Position numbers and translations under genes: made by a program. This document shows, piece by piece, positions 6,175 through 13,493 of a stretch of 14,251 bases of DNA. The notes under the pieces were generated by a model. The model did no database searches. It saw only the letters and a program-made list of their open reading frames with translations, and was not told the DNA's origin. Every line of letters starts with the position of its first letter. Within the stretch, counting starts at the first letter, position 1. The stretch spans positions 2,967-17,217 of the forward strand of contig JAPLBX010000110.1 of the NCBI GenBank assembly GCA_026392535.1, given 5' to 3'. This stretch comes from Actinomycetota bacterium. Lineage in GTDB: Bacteria > Actinomycetota > Actinomycetes > S36-B12 > UBA5976.

Positions 6175-8949
6175 TTAAGCGCGTGGCTTTTCTACCATTT
6201 CCCAAGTTTCAATAATGTCTTCAGGTTTGATGTCATTGAAGCTTCCAAGACCAATACCGCACTCGAATCCTTCACGAACTTCGGTGGCGTCATCTTTGAA
6301 GCGGCGCAATGATTCGATAGTCAAATTGTCTGCAACTACGATGCCATCGCGCACCAAACGAGCTTTGGTATTTCGCTTGATGGTGCCATTGCGGACGATG
6401 CAACCTGCAATCGTTCCGACCTTTGAAGATTTAAAGACGTCTCGAACTTCGGCACTGCCCAATTCAGATTCAGCAAATTCTGGCTTGAGCATGCCTTTGA
6501 GTGCCTGCTCAATCTCATCGATTGCTGCATAAATAACTGAGTAGAAGCGAATTTCAACACCTTCGCGTTCTGCCAAGTCGCGAACCTGTCCTTCTGGGCG
6601 AACGTTGAAGCCGATGACGATGGCATCTGATGCAGCTGCCAAAGTGACGTCACTTTGGTTGATTGCACCAACACCGCGGTGGATCACACGAAGTTCAACT
6701 TCTTGATTTCCAACATCGATTTTCAACAATGCATCTTCAAGTGCTTCAACTGAACCTGAAACGTCACCCTTAATGATGAGTTTAAGTTCTTCAACGTCAC
6801 CCTTTTCGACTGCTTCCAAGAAATCTTCCAGTGTGCGACGAGCGCGGCGCTTAGCAAGCTGAGCGTTACGTTCACGAGCTGCACGAGTTTGTGCAATCTG
6901 ACGCGCGATGCGATCTTCTGCAACTACGAGGAATGAGTCACCAGCTCCTGGAACAGTACTTAGACCAAGAACCTGAACGGCGCGAGATGGACCAGCTTCA
7001 GTAAGTTGGTTTCCATTCTCATCCAACATTGCACGAACACGACCGAATGCTTCACCCGCAACAATTGAATCACCGGCACGCAAAGTTCCGTGTTGAACAA
7101 GTACGGTTGCAACTGGACCACGTCCGCGGTCAAGGTGAGCTTCAATCGCAATACCTTGGGCATCTGTAGTCGGATTTGCGCGCAAGTCGATAGCGGCATC
7201 TGCAGTTAACAGCACAGCATCAAGTAACGCAGCAATTCCGTCACCATTTTTTGCTGAAACATCGACGAACATAACGTCGCCACCGAATTCTTCGGCAAGC
7301 AAACCGTATTCTGTTAATTGGGTGCGTACCTTCATTGGGTCTGCACCTTCTTTATCGATCTTGTTTACTGCAACCACAATTGGAACATCAGCAGCTTGCG
7401 CGTGATTCAATGCTTCAATTGTTTGCGGTTTAACTCCATCATCAGCTGCGACTACCAAGACTGCAATGTCTGTGACTTTCGCACCACGGGCACGCATTGC
7501 GGTAAAAGCTTCGTGACCAGGAGTGTCAATGAATGTGATTGCGCGTTCGATGCCTTCATGCTGACTTATAGCTTGATATGCACCGATGTGTTGCGTAATG
7601 CCACCAGCTTCGCCGGCAACAACGTTTGTATTTCTAATAGCATCGAGCAAACGAGTTTTACCATGGTCAACGTGACCCATAACTGTCACGACTGGTGGAC
7701 GAGGTGCAAGATCTTCGTCGGTTTCTTCAACTTCACCGAATTCAAGATCAAATGTTCCTAGCAATTCACGATCTTCTTCTTCTGGCGAAACAACTTCAAC
7801 TTCGTATTGAAGTTCACTCCCAAGAAGTTTTAGAGTGTCATCATCAACCGATTGAGTTGCGTTAACCATTTCACCAAGTTTGAACATAATGGTTACAAGA
7901 GCTGCTGGGTTTGCACCTATCTTTTCAGCGAAATCTGTAAGTGATGCGCCGCGAGGCAATCGAACTGTTGCACCGCCACCAAGTTGAATTGAAACTCCAC
8001 CAAGTACTGGGGCAGTTAGGTTGTCGAATTCTTGACGCTTAGTGCGTTTTGATTTCTTAGCCTTTGATCCACCTGGCTTACCGCCACGACCAAATGCACC
8101 GGCAGCATTACCGCGTCCGCCAGTTCCACCACCGGGCCGCGCTGGACCTCCGGTAGTTGGTGCACCTGTTGATGGGAAACCACCTGGGCGCGAACCGCCG
8201 CCTGCGCCACCTGGACGACCTGCGCCACCTGGACCACCTGGGCGTTGACCTTGACCTGCGCCACCTGGACCGCCAGTGCGTTGACCTTGACCTGGGCCAC
8301 CGGGACGACCTGCGCCACCTGGACCGCCGGTGCGCTGACCTTGACCTGGGCGTGGTGGCATTCCTTCGCGAGTGCCACCCTCACGGGCTGCACCTTCACG
8401 AGGTGGGCGTTCTGATGTGCGACCCATACCTGAGCCTGAAGTTCCAAACGGATTATTACCAGGACGTGGGGTGCGACCCATACCTGAGCCTGAAGTTCCA
8501 AACGGATTATTACCAGGACGTGGCCCCATTGGACGTGGTGGCATCGAACCTGGATTTGAAGCTGGTGGGGTTGAGGGTGTTCCAGGAGCTGGAGGCGTGC
8601 TGAATGTTGCTGCAGCCGGACCTTTAGGCGCTTTTGGTTTTTCTTCAACTGGCTTGGCAACTTCAGTTTCAACAACTGGTTGCGCAACTTCTGATTTAAC
8701 TTCTTCTACAACTTCTGATTTTGCAGTTTTAGTTGCCGCTTTCTTGACTGCTTTCTTGGCAGCAGGTGCAGCTGTTTCTGATGCAGGTTTTGCATCTGGG
8801 AACTCTGCACGAAGTTTGCGAGCAACTGGGGCTTCAATGGATGATGATGCGCCTTTGACGAATTCACCTAACTCAGCGAGTTTGGCAATTACAATTTTGC
8901 TATCAACACCGAGATCTTTTGCGATCTCATATATCCGGACCTTAGACAA
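6175..8949 (-). CDS. infB: Translation initiation factor IF-2
   Basis: GTPase that brings fMet-tRNA to the 30S subunit and promotes subunit joining. The 924 residues comprise an IF2_N module (1-50, SKVRIYEIAKDLGV), an Ala/Lys/Glu-rich segment (50-110), a Gly/Pro/Arg-rich low-complexity linker (about 111-300), and a second IF2_N module (about 335-395). The G domain follows with G1 GHVDHGKT (425-432), G3 DTPGH (475-479) and G4 NKID (529-532). Domains II and III and the C-terminal fMet-tRNA-binding domain come last. The start codon is TTG (8949-8947), supported by AAGGA seven bases upstream and by the first residues matching the family. The linker contains a tandem 18-residue duplication, described separately. 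Confidence 0.97.
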   Translation of the reverse strand: MSKVRIYEIAKDLGVDSKIVIAKLAELGEFVKGASSSIEAPVARKLRAEFPDAKPASETAAPAAKKAVKKAATKTAKSEVVEEVKSEVAQPVVETEVAKPVEEKPKAPKGPAAATFSTPPAPGTPSTPPASNPGSMPPRPMGPRPGNNPFGTSGSGMGRTPRPGNNPFGTSGSGMGRTSERPPREGAAREGGTREGMPPRPGQGQRTGGPGGAGRPGGPGQGQRTGGPGGAGQGQRPGGPGGAGRPGGAGGGSRPGGFPSTGAPTTGGPARPGGGTGGRGNAAGAFGRGGKPGGSKAKKSKRTKRQEFDNLTAPVLGGVSIQLGGGATVRLPRGASLTDFAEKIGANPAALVTIMFKLGEMVNATQSVDDDTLKLLGSELQYEVEVVSPEEEDRELLGTFDLEFGEVEETDEDLAPRPPVVTVMGHVDHGKTRLLDAIRNTNVVAGEAGGITQHIGAYQAISQHEGIERAITFIDTPGHEAFTAMRARGAKVTDIAVLVVAADDGVKPQTIEALNHAQAADVPIVVAVNKIDKEGADPMKVRTQLTEYGLLAEEFGGDVMFVDVSAKNGDGIAALLDAVLLTADAAIDLRANPTTDAQGIAIEAHLDRGRGPVATVLVQHGTLRAGDSIVAGEAFGRVRAMLDENGNQLTEAGPSRAVQVLGLSTVPGAGDSFLVVAEDRIARQIAQTRAARERNAQLAKRRARRTLEDFLEAVEKGDVEELKLIIKGDVSGSVEALEDALLKIDVGNQEVELRVIHRGVGAINQSDVTLAAASDAIVIGFNVRPEGQVRDLAEREGVEIRFYSVIYAAIDEIEQALKGMLKPEFAESELGSAEVRDVFKSSKVGTIAGCIVRNGTIKRNTKARLVRDGIVVADNLTIESLRRFKDDATEVREGFECGIGLGSFNDIKPEDIIETWEMVEKPRA
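8170..8350 (-). repeat. Degenerate Gly/Pro-rich repeats in the IF-2 linker
   Basis: The linker segment at about residues 200-260 is built from imperfect units of the form GQGQRTGGPGGAGRPGGP, giving several related copies of the codons for GGPGGAG and RPGG. At DNA level the units share cgccacctggacc-type blocks with scattered synonymous changes, so they are older than the neighbouring 54-base duplication. This is typical actinobacterial IF-2 linker composition and prone to length variation. Confidence 0.75.
8417..8524 (-). repeat. 54-bp tandem duplication inside the IF-2 linker
   Basis: Two adjacent 54-base units (8417-8470 and 8471-8524) match at 53 of 54 positions, differing only at the last base. 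They encode residues 143-160 and 161-178, each reading PRPGNNPFGTSGSGMGRT. Synonymous positions are unchanged, which indicates a recent duplication rather than selection on the peptide alone. It stays in frame and lies in a flexible region, so function is probably unaffected. Confidence 0.9.
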
Positions 8950-9002
8950 TGTCTCTTCCTTGTTCGGCCCGGAGAACTAAAAACTAGTGACCAGGCGCCT
9001 TT

Positions 9003-9027
9003 AAAAGTACGACCATTTTGGACGTAC
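9003..9027 (-). terminator. Terminator-like hairpin between ylxR and infB
   Basis: In the transcript GTACGTCC-AAAAT-GGTCGTAC (9027-9007) forms an 8-position stem with one T-T mismatch and a five-base loop, followed at once by TTTT (9006-9003). The stem is modest and the U-run short, so this would be a weak or partial terminator within the operon, reducing readthrough from rimP-nusA-ylxR into infB. It lies in the only long spacer (8950-9084, 135 bases) of this part of the cluster. I saw no clear infB promoter after it. Confidence 0.45.
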
Positions 9028-9084
9028 TCATCTGTTAATCATCGGGATTTCATTCCTGACACGCTCCGTTTTGCGCATGAGTGG

Positions 9085-9339
9085 CTATGGACGAAAAAAG
9101 CTTTGTACATCTGAAACATCCACTTTCTTTCGAAAACTTCGATCGAAAGCCGAGTAGTTCATCGCTGCCTCAAAACATTCTTGGGTTTGATGCACGTATG
9201 CACCGCGACCATCTTGTTTTGCTTCTTTGTCGACCTTTAATTGCGAGCCGATAAGAACTAGGCGTACAAGACCTTTTTTTGCTGACCGCTTCCGACATCC
9301 CACACAGGTGCGAAGTGGCAGATTTGATTCAGCGGACAC
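9085..9339 (-). CDS. ylxR: YlxR family RNA-binding protein
   Basis: Small basic protein of the YlxR (DUF448) family, proposed to bind nucleic acid; its gene is widely found between nusA and infB. The 84 residues include the signature RTCVGCR (10-16, with C12 and C15) and DGRGAYVH in the middle, with the usual basic residues. The start is GTG (9339-9337), five bases after the nusA stop, with AGGGG about eight bases upstream overlapping the end of nusA. Its close packing implies co-transcription and coupling. Precise function is not settled for the family. Confidence 0.93.
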   Translation of the reverse strand: MSAESNLPLRTCVGCRKRSAKKGLVRLVLIGSQLKVDKEAKQDGRGAYVHQTQECFEAAMNYSAFDRSFRKKVDVSDVQSFFRP

Positions 9340-9344
9340 TAATG

Positions 9345-10384
9345 CTACCCCTGAATCACTGGCATTTGAGCCGATTGTGAGTAAGAAGGGTCAGCATCTG
9401 AGCGAATATCAATCTTCCAGCCAGTCAAACGGGCGGCTAGACGGGCATTCTGGCCCTCTTTGCCAATCGCCAAGGACAGCTGGAAATCGGGTACAAAGAC
9501 GCGAGCGTGGCGCGCTTCAAGGTCAGTTATGTCCACTCGGGCAACTCTGGCTGGCGACAGGGCCGATGCCAAGAATTTCGCTGGATCGTCTGAATAATCA
9601 ACGATGTCAGTTCATTAACTACTGCATTAACCCGCGAGCCCATTGGTCCGATGCAACTTCCCTTTGCAGCCACCTGTGGATTGTGACTTAGCACTGCAAT
9701 CTTCGTACGGGCACCAGCTTCTCTGGCGATAGCAACAATCTCAACTGTTCCATCAGCAACCTCAGGAACTTCAAGTGCAAACATTTGTTTTACTAAAGCT
9801 GGATGTGTTCTCGAAACTACAACGACCATTCCATTTGCAAGTTGTCTAACAGCAACCAAGATAACTCGGATGCGCGAACCGTGGGTGTATTTTTCAGTTG
9901 GTACTTGTTCGGCCGGTGGCATTTGAGCTTCAATTTTGCCAAGATCAACAAATACTATTTTCGGATCGGAACCCTGCTGGATAATGCCATTAATCATGGA
10001 TCCAATTTGATTTTCAAGTTCAAGAGTTTGAACAGCGTCACTGGCCTTACGGAATTTATCGGTCAAAACTTTACGAGTGGTTTGCGATGCAATTCGATCA
10101 AAGCCAACAGGTGTGTCATCCACTTCGCCGATGTAGTTTCCTTCTGCATCTTTCTCAGTAATCAAAACACTCACGGTGCCGAGTTCTAGATCTAATACAA
10201 CTCGAACTCTTTTGCCCTCGACAAAGTAGGAAATGAATTCACCAGGTTTAGGTGTATCGGTTAGCGCACCTTTTAGCCTCAAATAGGCAATCATCAGCGC
10301 TTCTTCAATTGGTGGAATTACGCTTTCAATTGGCATATCGAGGCTCTGCGTGATTGAACGCAGTTGGGTCATATCAATCTTCAT
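9345..10384 (-). pseudogene. nusA: Transcription termination/antitermination factor NusA, interrupted by a frameshift
   Basis: NusA binds RNA polymerase and nascent RNA to control pausing, termination and antitermination. From the ATG at 10384 (MKIDMTQLRSI, the actinobacterial NusA N-terminus; overlaps rimP by 11 bases) the frame encodes the N-terminal domain (about 1-125), S1 (about 128-198) and KH1 with G246PMG249, up to L259 (codon 9610-9608). It then reads out of frame to a stop at 9527. The correct sequence resumes in another frame from 9605 (IVDYSDDP) through KH2 (LSLAIGKEGQNARLAARLTGW) to TAG at 9345. The family normally has about HGEKID between the two parts, so 16 bases appear missing. 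Both halves are otherwise well conserved. nusA is usually essential, so an assembly error, a strain variant or a very recent mutation are the options. Confidence 0.9.
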
Positions 10385-10841
10385 CTGATTCCAACTTCTT
10401 AAATGCAATCTGCAAAATCGCATTCTTAACCGCGACTAGATTTACTGCGTTATGAGCTTCGAAAGAAATCGAATCTCCTGCTACTTCTGTGATCGTGTCA
10501 ATAAAAGTTTCTTCATCAGTTTCAATTTCAACTTTTCGACCAATGTTTTTACGAAAATGACGAATATGCGTCAGCGGGCGGTCAATTCCGCGGGTTGATA
10601 CTTCTAGCGTGAACGCGCGATCACCAAGGTAATTTTCATCTTCGATAATGTTATCTATCAAGCGGCTTGCAGATGCAATGTTGTCTAGATTTAAAACTTC
10701 TTCGCTATCAACTGAAATTTGCACAAGCAATCGTCTGCCGGCTTTTCGAATTACAACTTCTTCAAGGATTAACCCGGAGTCTGATAAATGGGGCACAAGT
10801 TCTTTATGCAAGTCACTGGCCATAGCGGCGAGTTCACTCAA
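10374..10841 (-). CDS. rimP: Ribosome maturation factor RimP
   Basis: Needed for maturation of the 30S subunit, where it helps incorporate S12. The 155-residue protein shows the N-terminal alpha/beta domain with the conserved VVIRKAGRRLLVQISVD and LEVSTRGIDRPL (the STPGLDRPL-type motif), followed by the Sm-like C-terminal domain containing FRKNIGRKVEIET. The start is TTG (10841-10839), backed by GGAG six bases upstream; the next in-frame ATG at 10823 has no ribosome-binding site. It precedes nusA with an 11-base overlap, the standard rimP-nusA arrangement, and is separated from the upstream permease by 59 bases. Confidence 0.94.
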   Translation of the reverse strand: MSELAAMASDLHKELVPHLSDSGLILEEVVIRKAGRRLLVQISVDSEEVLNLDNIASASRLIDNIIEDENYLGDRAFTLEVSTRGIDRPLTHIRHFRKNIGRKVEIETDEETFIDTITEVAGDSISFEAHNAVNLVAVKNAILQIAFKKLESDED

Positions 10842-10900
10842 GAGGGACTCCGGTTCTATTTGTTAGTTCTGTTATTTAAGTTGTGGACGGAGTTTAAAGG

Positions 10901-11674
10901 TTAGAAGAGTGAAATAGCCAAACGCACGATTAGGGCAGCCACCGCGATGAGCAAAATCTTGCGAACGAACGGTGAGCCATGCTTAATTGCAAGTTTGGTA
11001 CCTATCAGGCTGCCAGTTAAATTGGCTAGCCCCATTGAAAGGCCGAGTGCCCAATAAATATTTCCAAAACTCATGAAAACCAAGAGAGACGCGAAGTTGG
11101 TTGCGAGATTCACAAATTTGGCTGTGGCAGAGCTTCTAAGAAATGAAAGCCCAATTACATTGACAAGCAAAGCCAGCAGGAAAATTCCAGTACCAGGGCC
11201 GATCGCACCATCGTAAAAACCAATCCCTAGTCCCCACAAGATTGGCGTCATTTTTGAATGAACTGGTGGCTCATGATCCTCAATGGTTTTGAGCGCATTC
11301 ACTGGATTTCTCCAAGTGACCACCCAAACCACAATTAGCAAGACCAAAATAACTGGCCTGAATACTTCAGGTTCAATATTTACAGCCAGGATTGAACCAA
11401 AAACCGAACCGATAAATGCCGCCGCCATCATCGGAGCAACCGTGACCAGCGGTGGTTTCACTTTCTTTGAATAAGAAATGGCTGAGGCCGAAGTGCCAAT
11501 CAAACTACTGATTTTGTTTGTGCCAATTGCTACTGCAGTTGAATCAACAGGAAGTGCGAGAAGCAAAGCTGGAAGTTGGATTAGTCCACCACCGCCACCG
11601 ATTGCGTCAAGCCAGCCTGCAGCAAAAGCCGCTATTGCAAGTAGCGCAATTGTTGCGAGATCAATTTCAAACAT
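10901..11674 (-). CDS. TSUP (TauE/SafE/YfcA) family membrane permease
   Basis: Predicted inner-membrane transporter of the TauE/SafE family (DUF81), whose characterised members move sulfite, sulfonates or other small organic anions; the substrate here is unknown. The 257 residues have about eight hydrophobic segments and the two half-repeat signatures: AGWLDAIGGGGGLIQLPALL (19-38) and GIGFYDGAIGPGTGIFLLAL in the second half. The closest named type appears to be YfcA. The ATG lies inside the last codons of proS (ATGTTTGA, 8-base overlap), so the two are translationally coupled. This gene is not part of the conserved proS-rimP core and was probably inserted in this lineage. Confidence 0.88.
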   Translation of the reverse strand: MFEIDLATIALLAIAAFAAGWLDAIGGGGGLIQLPALLLALPVDSTAVAIGTNKISSLIGTSASAISYSKKVKPPLVTVAPMMAAAFIGSVFGSILAVNIEPEVFRPVILVLLIVVWVVTWRNPVNALKTIEDHEPPVHSKMTPILWGLGIGFYDGAIGPGTGIFLLALLVNVIGLSFLRSSATAKFVNLATNFASLLVFMSFGNIYWALGLSMGLANLTGSLIGTKLAIKHGSPFVRKILLIAVAALIVRLAISLF

Positions 11675-13427
11675 TTAAAAAGGCATCGACTGCGGAAGTA
11701 ATCGCAATCTCGGAGCGTTCACCGGTTTGGCGATTTTTCAATTCAACTTTTCCATCCGAAAGCAACTTGCCCACCACGATAGTTACTGGAATTCCGATTA
11801 ATTCTGCATCGTTGAACTTAACCCCTGCAGAAGCAGAGCGGCGATCGTCAAACAGAACTTCGATTCCACGACCTGCGAATTCACCTGCCAGTTTTTCGGC
11901 TGCATCAAATACTGCATCTTCCTTGCCGGTTGCAATTATGTGAACATCTGCAGGGGCGACCACTTTCGGCCAGGTCAAACCTTTTTCATCATGATGCTGC
12001 TCAGCAATTGCAGCTACCAATCTTGAAACGCCAATTCCGTATGAACCCATAGTGACAATGCGATTGTCGCCATTTTCGTCCTGAACTTTGAGATCTAGCG
12101 CCTCGGCATATTTGCGACCAAGTTGGAAAATGTGACCGATTTCGATTCCGCGAGCTGTGACCAGATTGCCGCCACAACCAGTTGGGCAACTATCACCTTC
12201 AAGAACTTGGGCAGCTTCTATTGTTCCATCTGCTTTAAAGTCACGTCCCATCATTAGGTCGTATGTGTGATTGTTGTATTCATTCGCACCTGATATCCAG
12301 CGAGTTCCATCGACAATCCGTGGATCGACTAAGTACTTGATTTTCGTTTCAGAGCCTTCACCCAAAATTGCTGGGCCGATATAACCCTTCTTAAGCAGTG
12401 GATGAGCTTTGAAATCTTCTTCTTCAAAAACTTCTGGCTGATCTGGATGAATGAAAGTTTCGAGCCGCTTAATATCAACATCTCGATTTCCAGGAATTCC
12501 GATTGCTAAAACATATTTCGAACCATCAGGGCGAATAACTTTGAAGACAACATTTTTCAAAGTATCGCCCGCGGTCCAGTCACGATCAGTGCGACGCAAA
12601 TCTTCACGGGTATTTGAAAGTGAAACCAAAGAATCGATGGTTGGGGTTTTTGGAGTTTGTTCGGTGTGTGCAGGATTTTCTTTAGACACTGGCAAAGCTG
12701 CTGGGGCGAGAGTATTTACCGCTTCAACATTTGCAGCAAAACCACACCCATGGCAACGAACAAACGTGTCTTCGCCATTTTCGCAAATCGCTAAGAACTC
12801 TTCGGACTTTGAACCGCCCATTGCGCCTGACATGGCCGAGACAATCACATAATCAAGTTTCAATCTATCGAAAGTTGAAATATATGCCGCACGATGTGCT
12901 TGATATGAAACTTCTAAACCTGCATCATCAATGTCGAAAGAATAAGAATCTTTCATTACAAATTCGCGACCACGCAGAATGCCGGCCCGAGGACGAGCTT
13001 CGTCACGGAATTTGGTTTGGATCTGATAAATCCTTAAAGGCAAATCTTTATAAGAAGAAAACTCACCCTTCACCATTAAAGTGAACATTTCTTCGTGAGT
13101 TGGGCCAAGCAGATAATCTACTTTTCTGCGGTCTTGCAATCGAAAAAGATTGTCTCCGTATTCAGTCCAGCGATTAGTCGCCTCAAACGGTTCGCGAGGT
13201 AGCAAAGCTGGAAAATGAACTTCTTGAAATCCAGCACTATCCATTTCTTCGCGAACTACATTTTCAACCTTGCGGTAGATGCGGTAGCCGAGTGGTAGCC
13301 AAGAAAAGATTCCTGGGGCAATTCGTCGAATTGCACCGGAGCGCACCAAGAGTTTGTGGCTTGGCACCTCAGCATCCGCTGGGTCTTCTCGCAAAGTCCT
13401 CAGGAACAGGGATGACATTCGAAGCAC
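11667..13427 (-). CDS. proS: Prolyl-tRNA synthetase (bacterial type)
   Basis: Charges tRNA-Pro with proline using ATP. The 586 residues give the bacterial architecture: class II catalytic core with motif 2 around 139-162 (TKFRDEARPRAGILRGREF), an INS editing domain (about 225-405) flanked by the CHGC (225-228) and CPTGC (414-418) Cys pairs, motif 3 GSYGIGVSRL (461-470), and the anticodon-binding domain (about 490-586). The start is GTG at 13427-13425, with AAAGGAG eight bases upstream; the ATG three codons later would be too far from that site. It overlaps the downstream permease gene by eight bases and follows a spacer of 66 bases containing a hairpin. Confidence 0.96.
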   Translation of the reverse strand: MLRMSSLFLRTLREDPADAEVPSHKLLVRSGAIRRIAPGIFSWLPLGYRIYRKVENVVREEMDSAGFQEVHFPALLPREPFEATNRWTEYGDNLFRLQDRRKVDYLLGPTHEEMFTLMVKGEFSSYKDLPLRIYQIQTKFRDEARPRAGILRGREFVMKDSYSFDIDDAGLEVSYQAHRAAYISTFDRLKLDYVIVSAMSGAMGGSKSEEFLAICENGEDTFVRCHGCGFAANVEAVNTLAPAALPVSKENPAHTEQTPKTPTIDSLVSLSNTREDLRRTDRDWTAGDTLKNVVFKVIRPDGSKYVLAIGIPGNRDVDIKRLETFIHPDQPEVFEEEDFKAHPLLKKGYIGPAILGEGSETKIKYLVDPRIVDGTRWISGANEYNNHTYDLMMGRDFKADGTIEAAQVLEGDSCPTGCGGNLVTARGIEIGHIFQLGRKYAEALDLKVQDENGDNRIVTMGSYGIGVSRLVAAIAEQHHDEKGLTWPKVVAPADVHIIATGKEDAVFDAAEKLAGEFAGRGIEVLFDDRRSASAGVKFNDAELIGIPVTIVVGKLLSDGKVELKNRQTGERSEIAITSAVDAFLNV

Positions 13428-13442
13428 TGGAAAATCTCCTTT

Positions 13443-13476
13443 ATCGGGGCAAACCTTAACCTGAAGGCACCCCGAT
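13443..13476 (-). promoter_or_regulatory. Hairpin just upstream of the proS ribosome-binding site
   Basis: In the transcript ATCGGGG (13476-13470) pairs with CCCCGAT (13449-13443), extended by two G-U pairs and an inner CCTT/AAGG helix with a six-base loop. It ends directly before AAAGGAG, the proS Shine-Dalgarno. There is no U-run after it, so it is not a classical terminator. It could insulate proS from the upstream acetyltransferase, act as a processing site, or affect proS initiation. It is far too short for a T-box. Confidence 0.45.
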
Positions 13477-13493
13477 TTAGTGCGAACCCGCGC

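Noticed and set aside
7318..7761. Plus-strand open frame of 147 codons opposite the IF-2 GTPase domain
   Set aside because: Lies wholly over the conserved G domain of infB, has unusual Cys/Asn-rich composition and no homology signal; an antisense shadow.
8372..8980. Plus-strand open frame of 202 codons opposite the infB linker
   Set aside because: It is antisense to a clearly coding, Gly/Pro-rich repeat region; its Pro/Gly/Arg-rich translation is the mirror of that composition, and it has no ribosome-binding site or recognisable family.
9600..9615. Programmed ribosomal frameshift in nusA
   Set aside because: There is no slippery heptamer, and family alignment demands about six missing residues, so a deletion explains the break better than a recoding site.
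9527..10423. NusA starting at 10423, 13 residues further upstream
   Set aside because: The extra residues lie inside rimP and the actinobacterial N-terminus is M(x)IDM..LR, matching the ATG at 10384.
10842..10900. Promoter for the rimP-nusA operon
   Set aside because: The spacer is AT-rich with TTAAAT/TAAATA, but no -35 box occurs at 16-18 bases, so I do not call it.
13428..13493. T-box riboswitch upstream of proS
   Set aside because: The spacer is only 66 bases, with no specifier stem or T-box sequence; it holds one simple hairpin.
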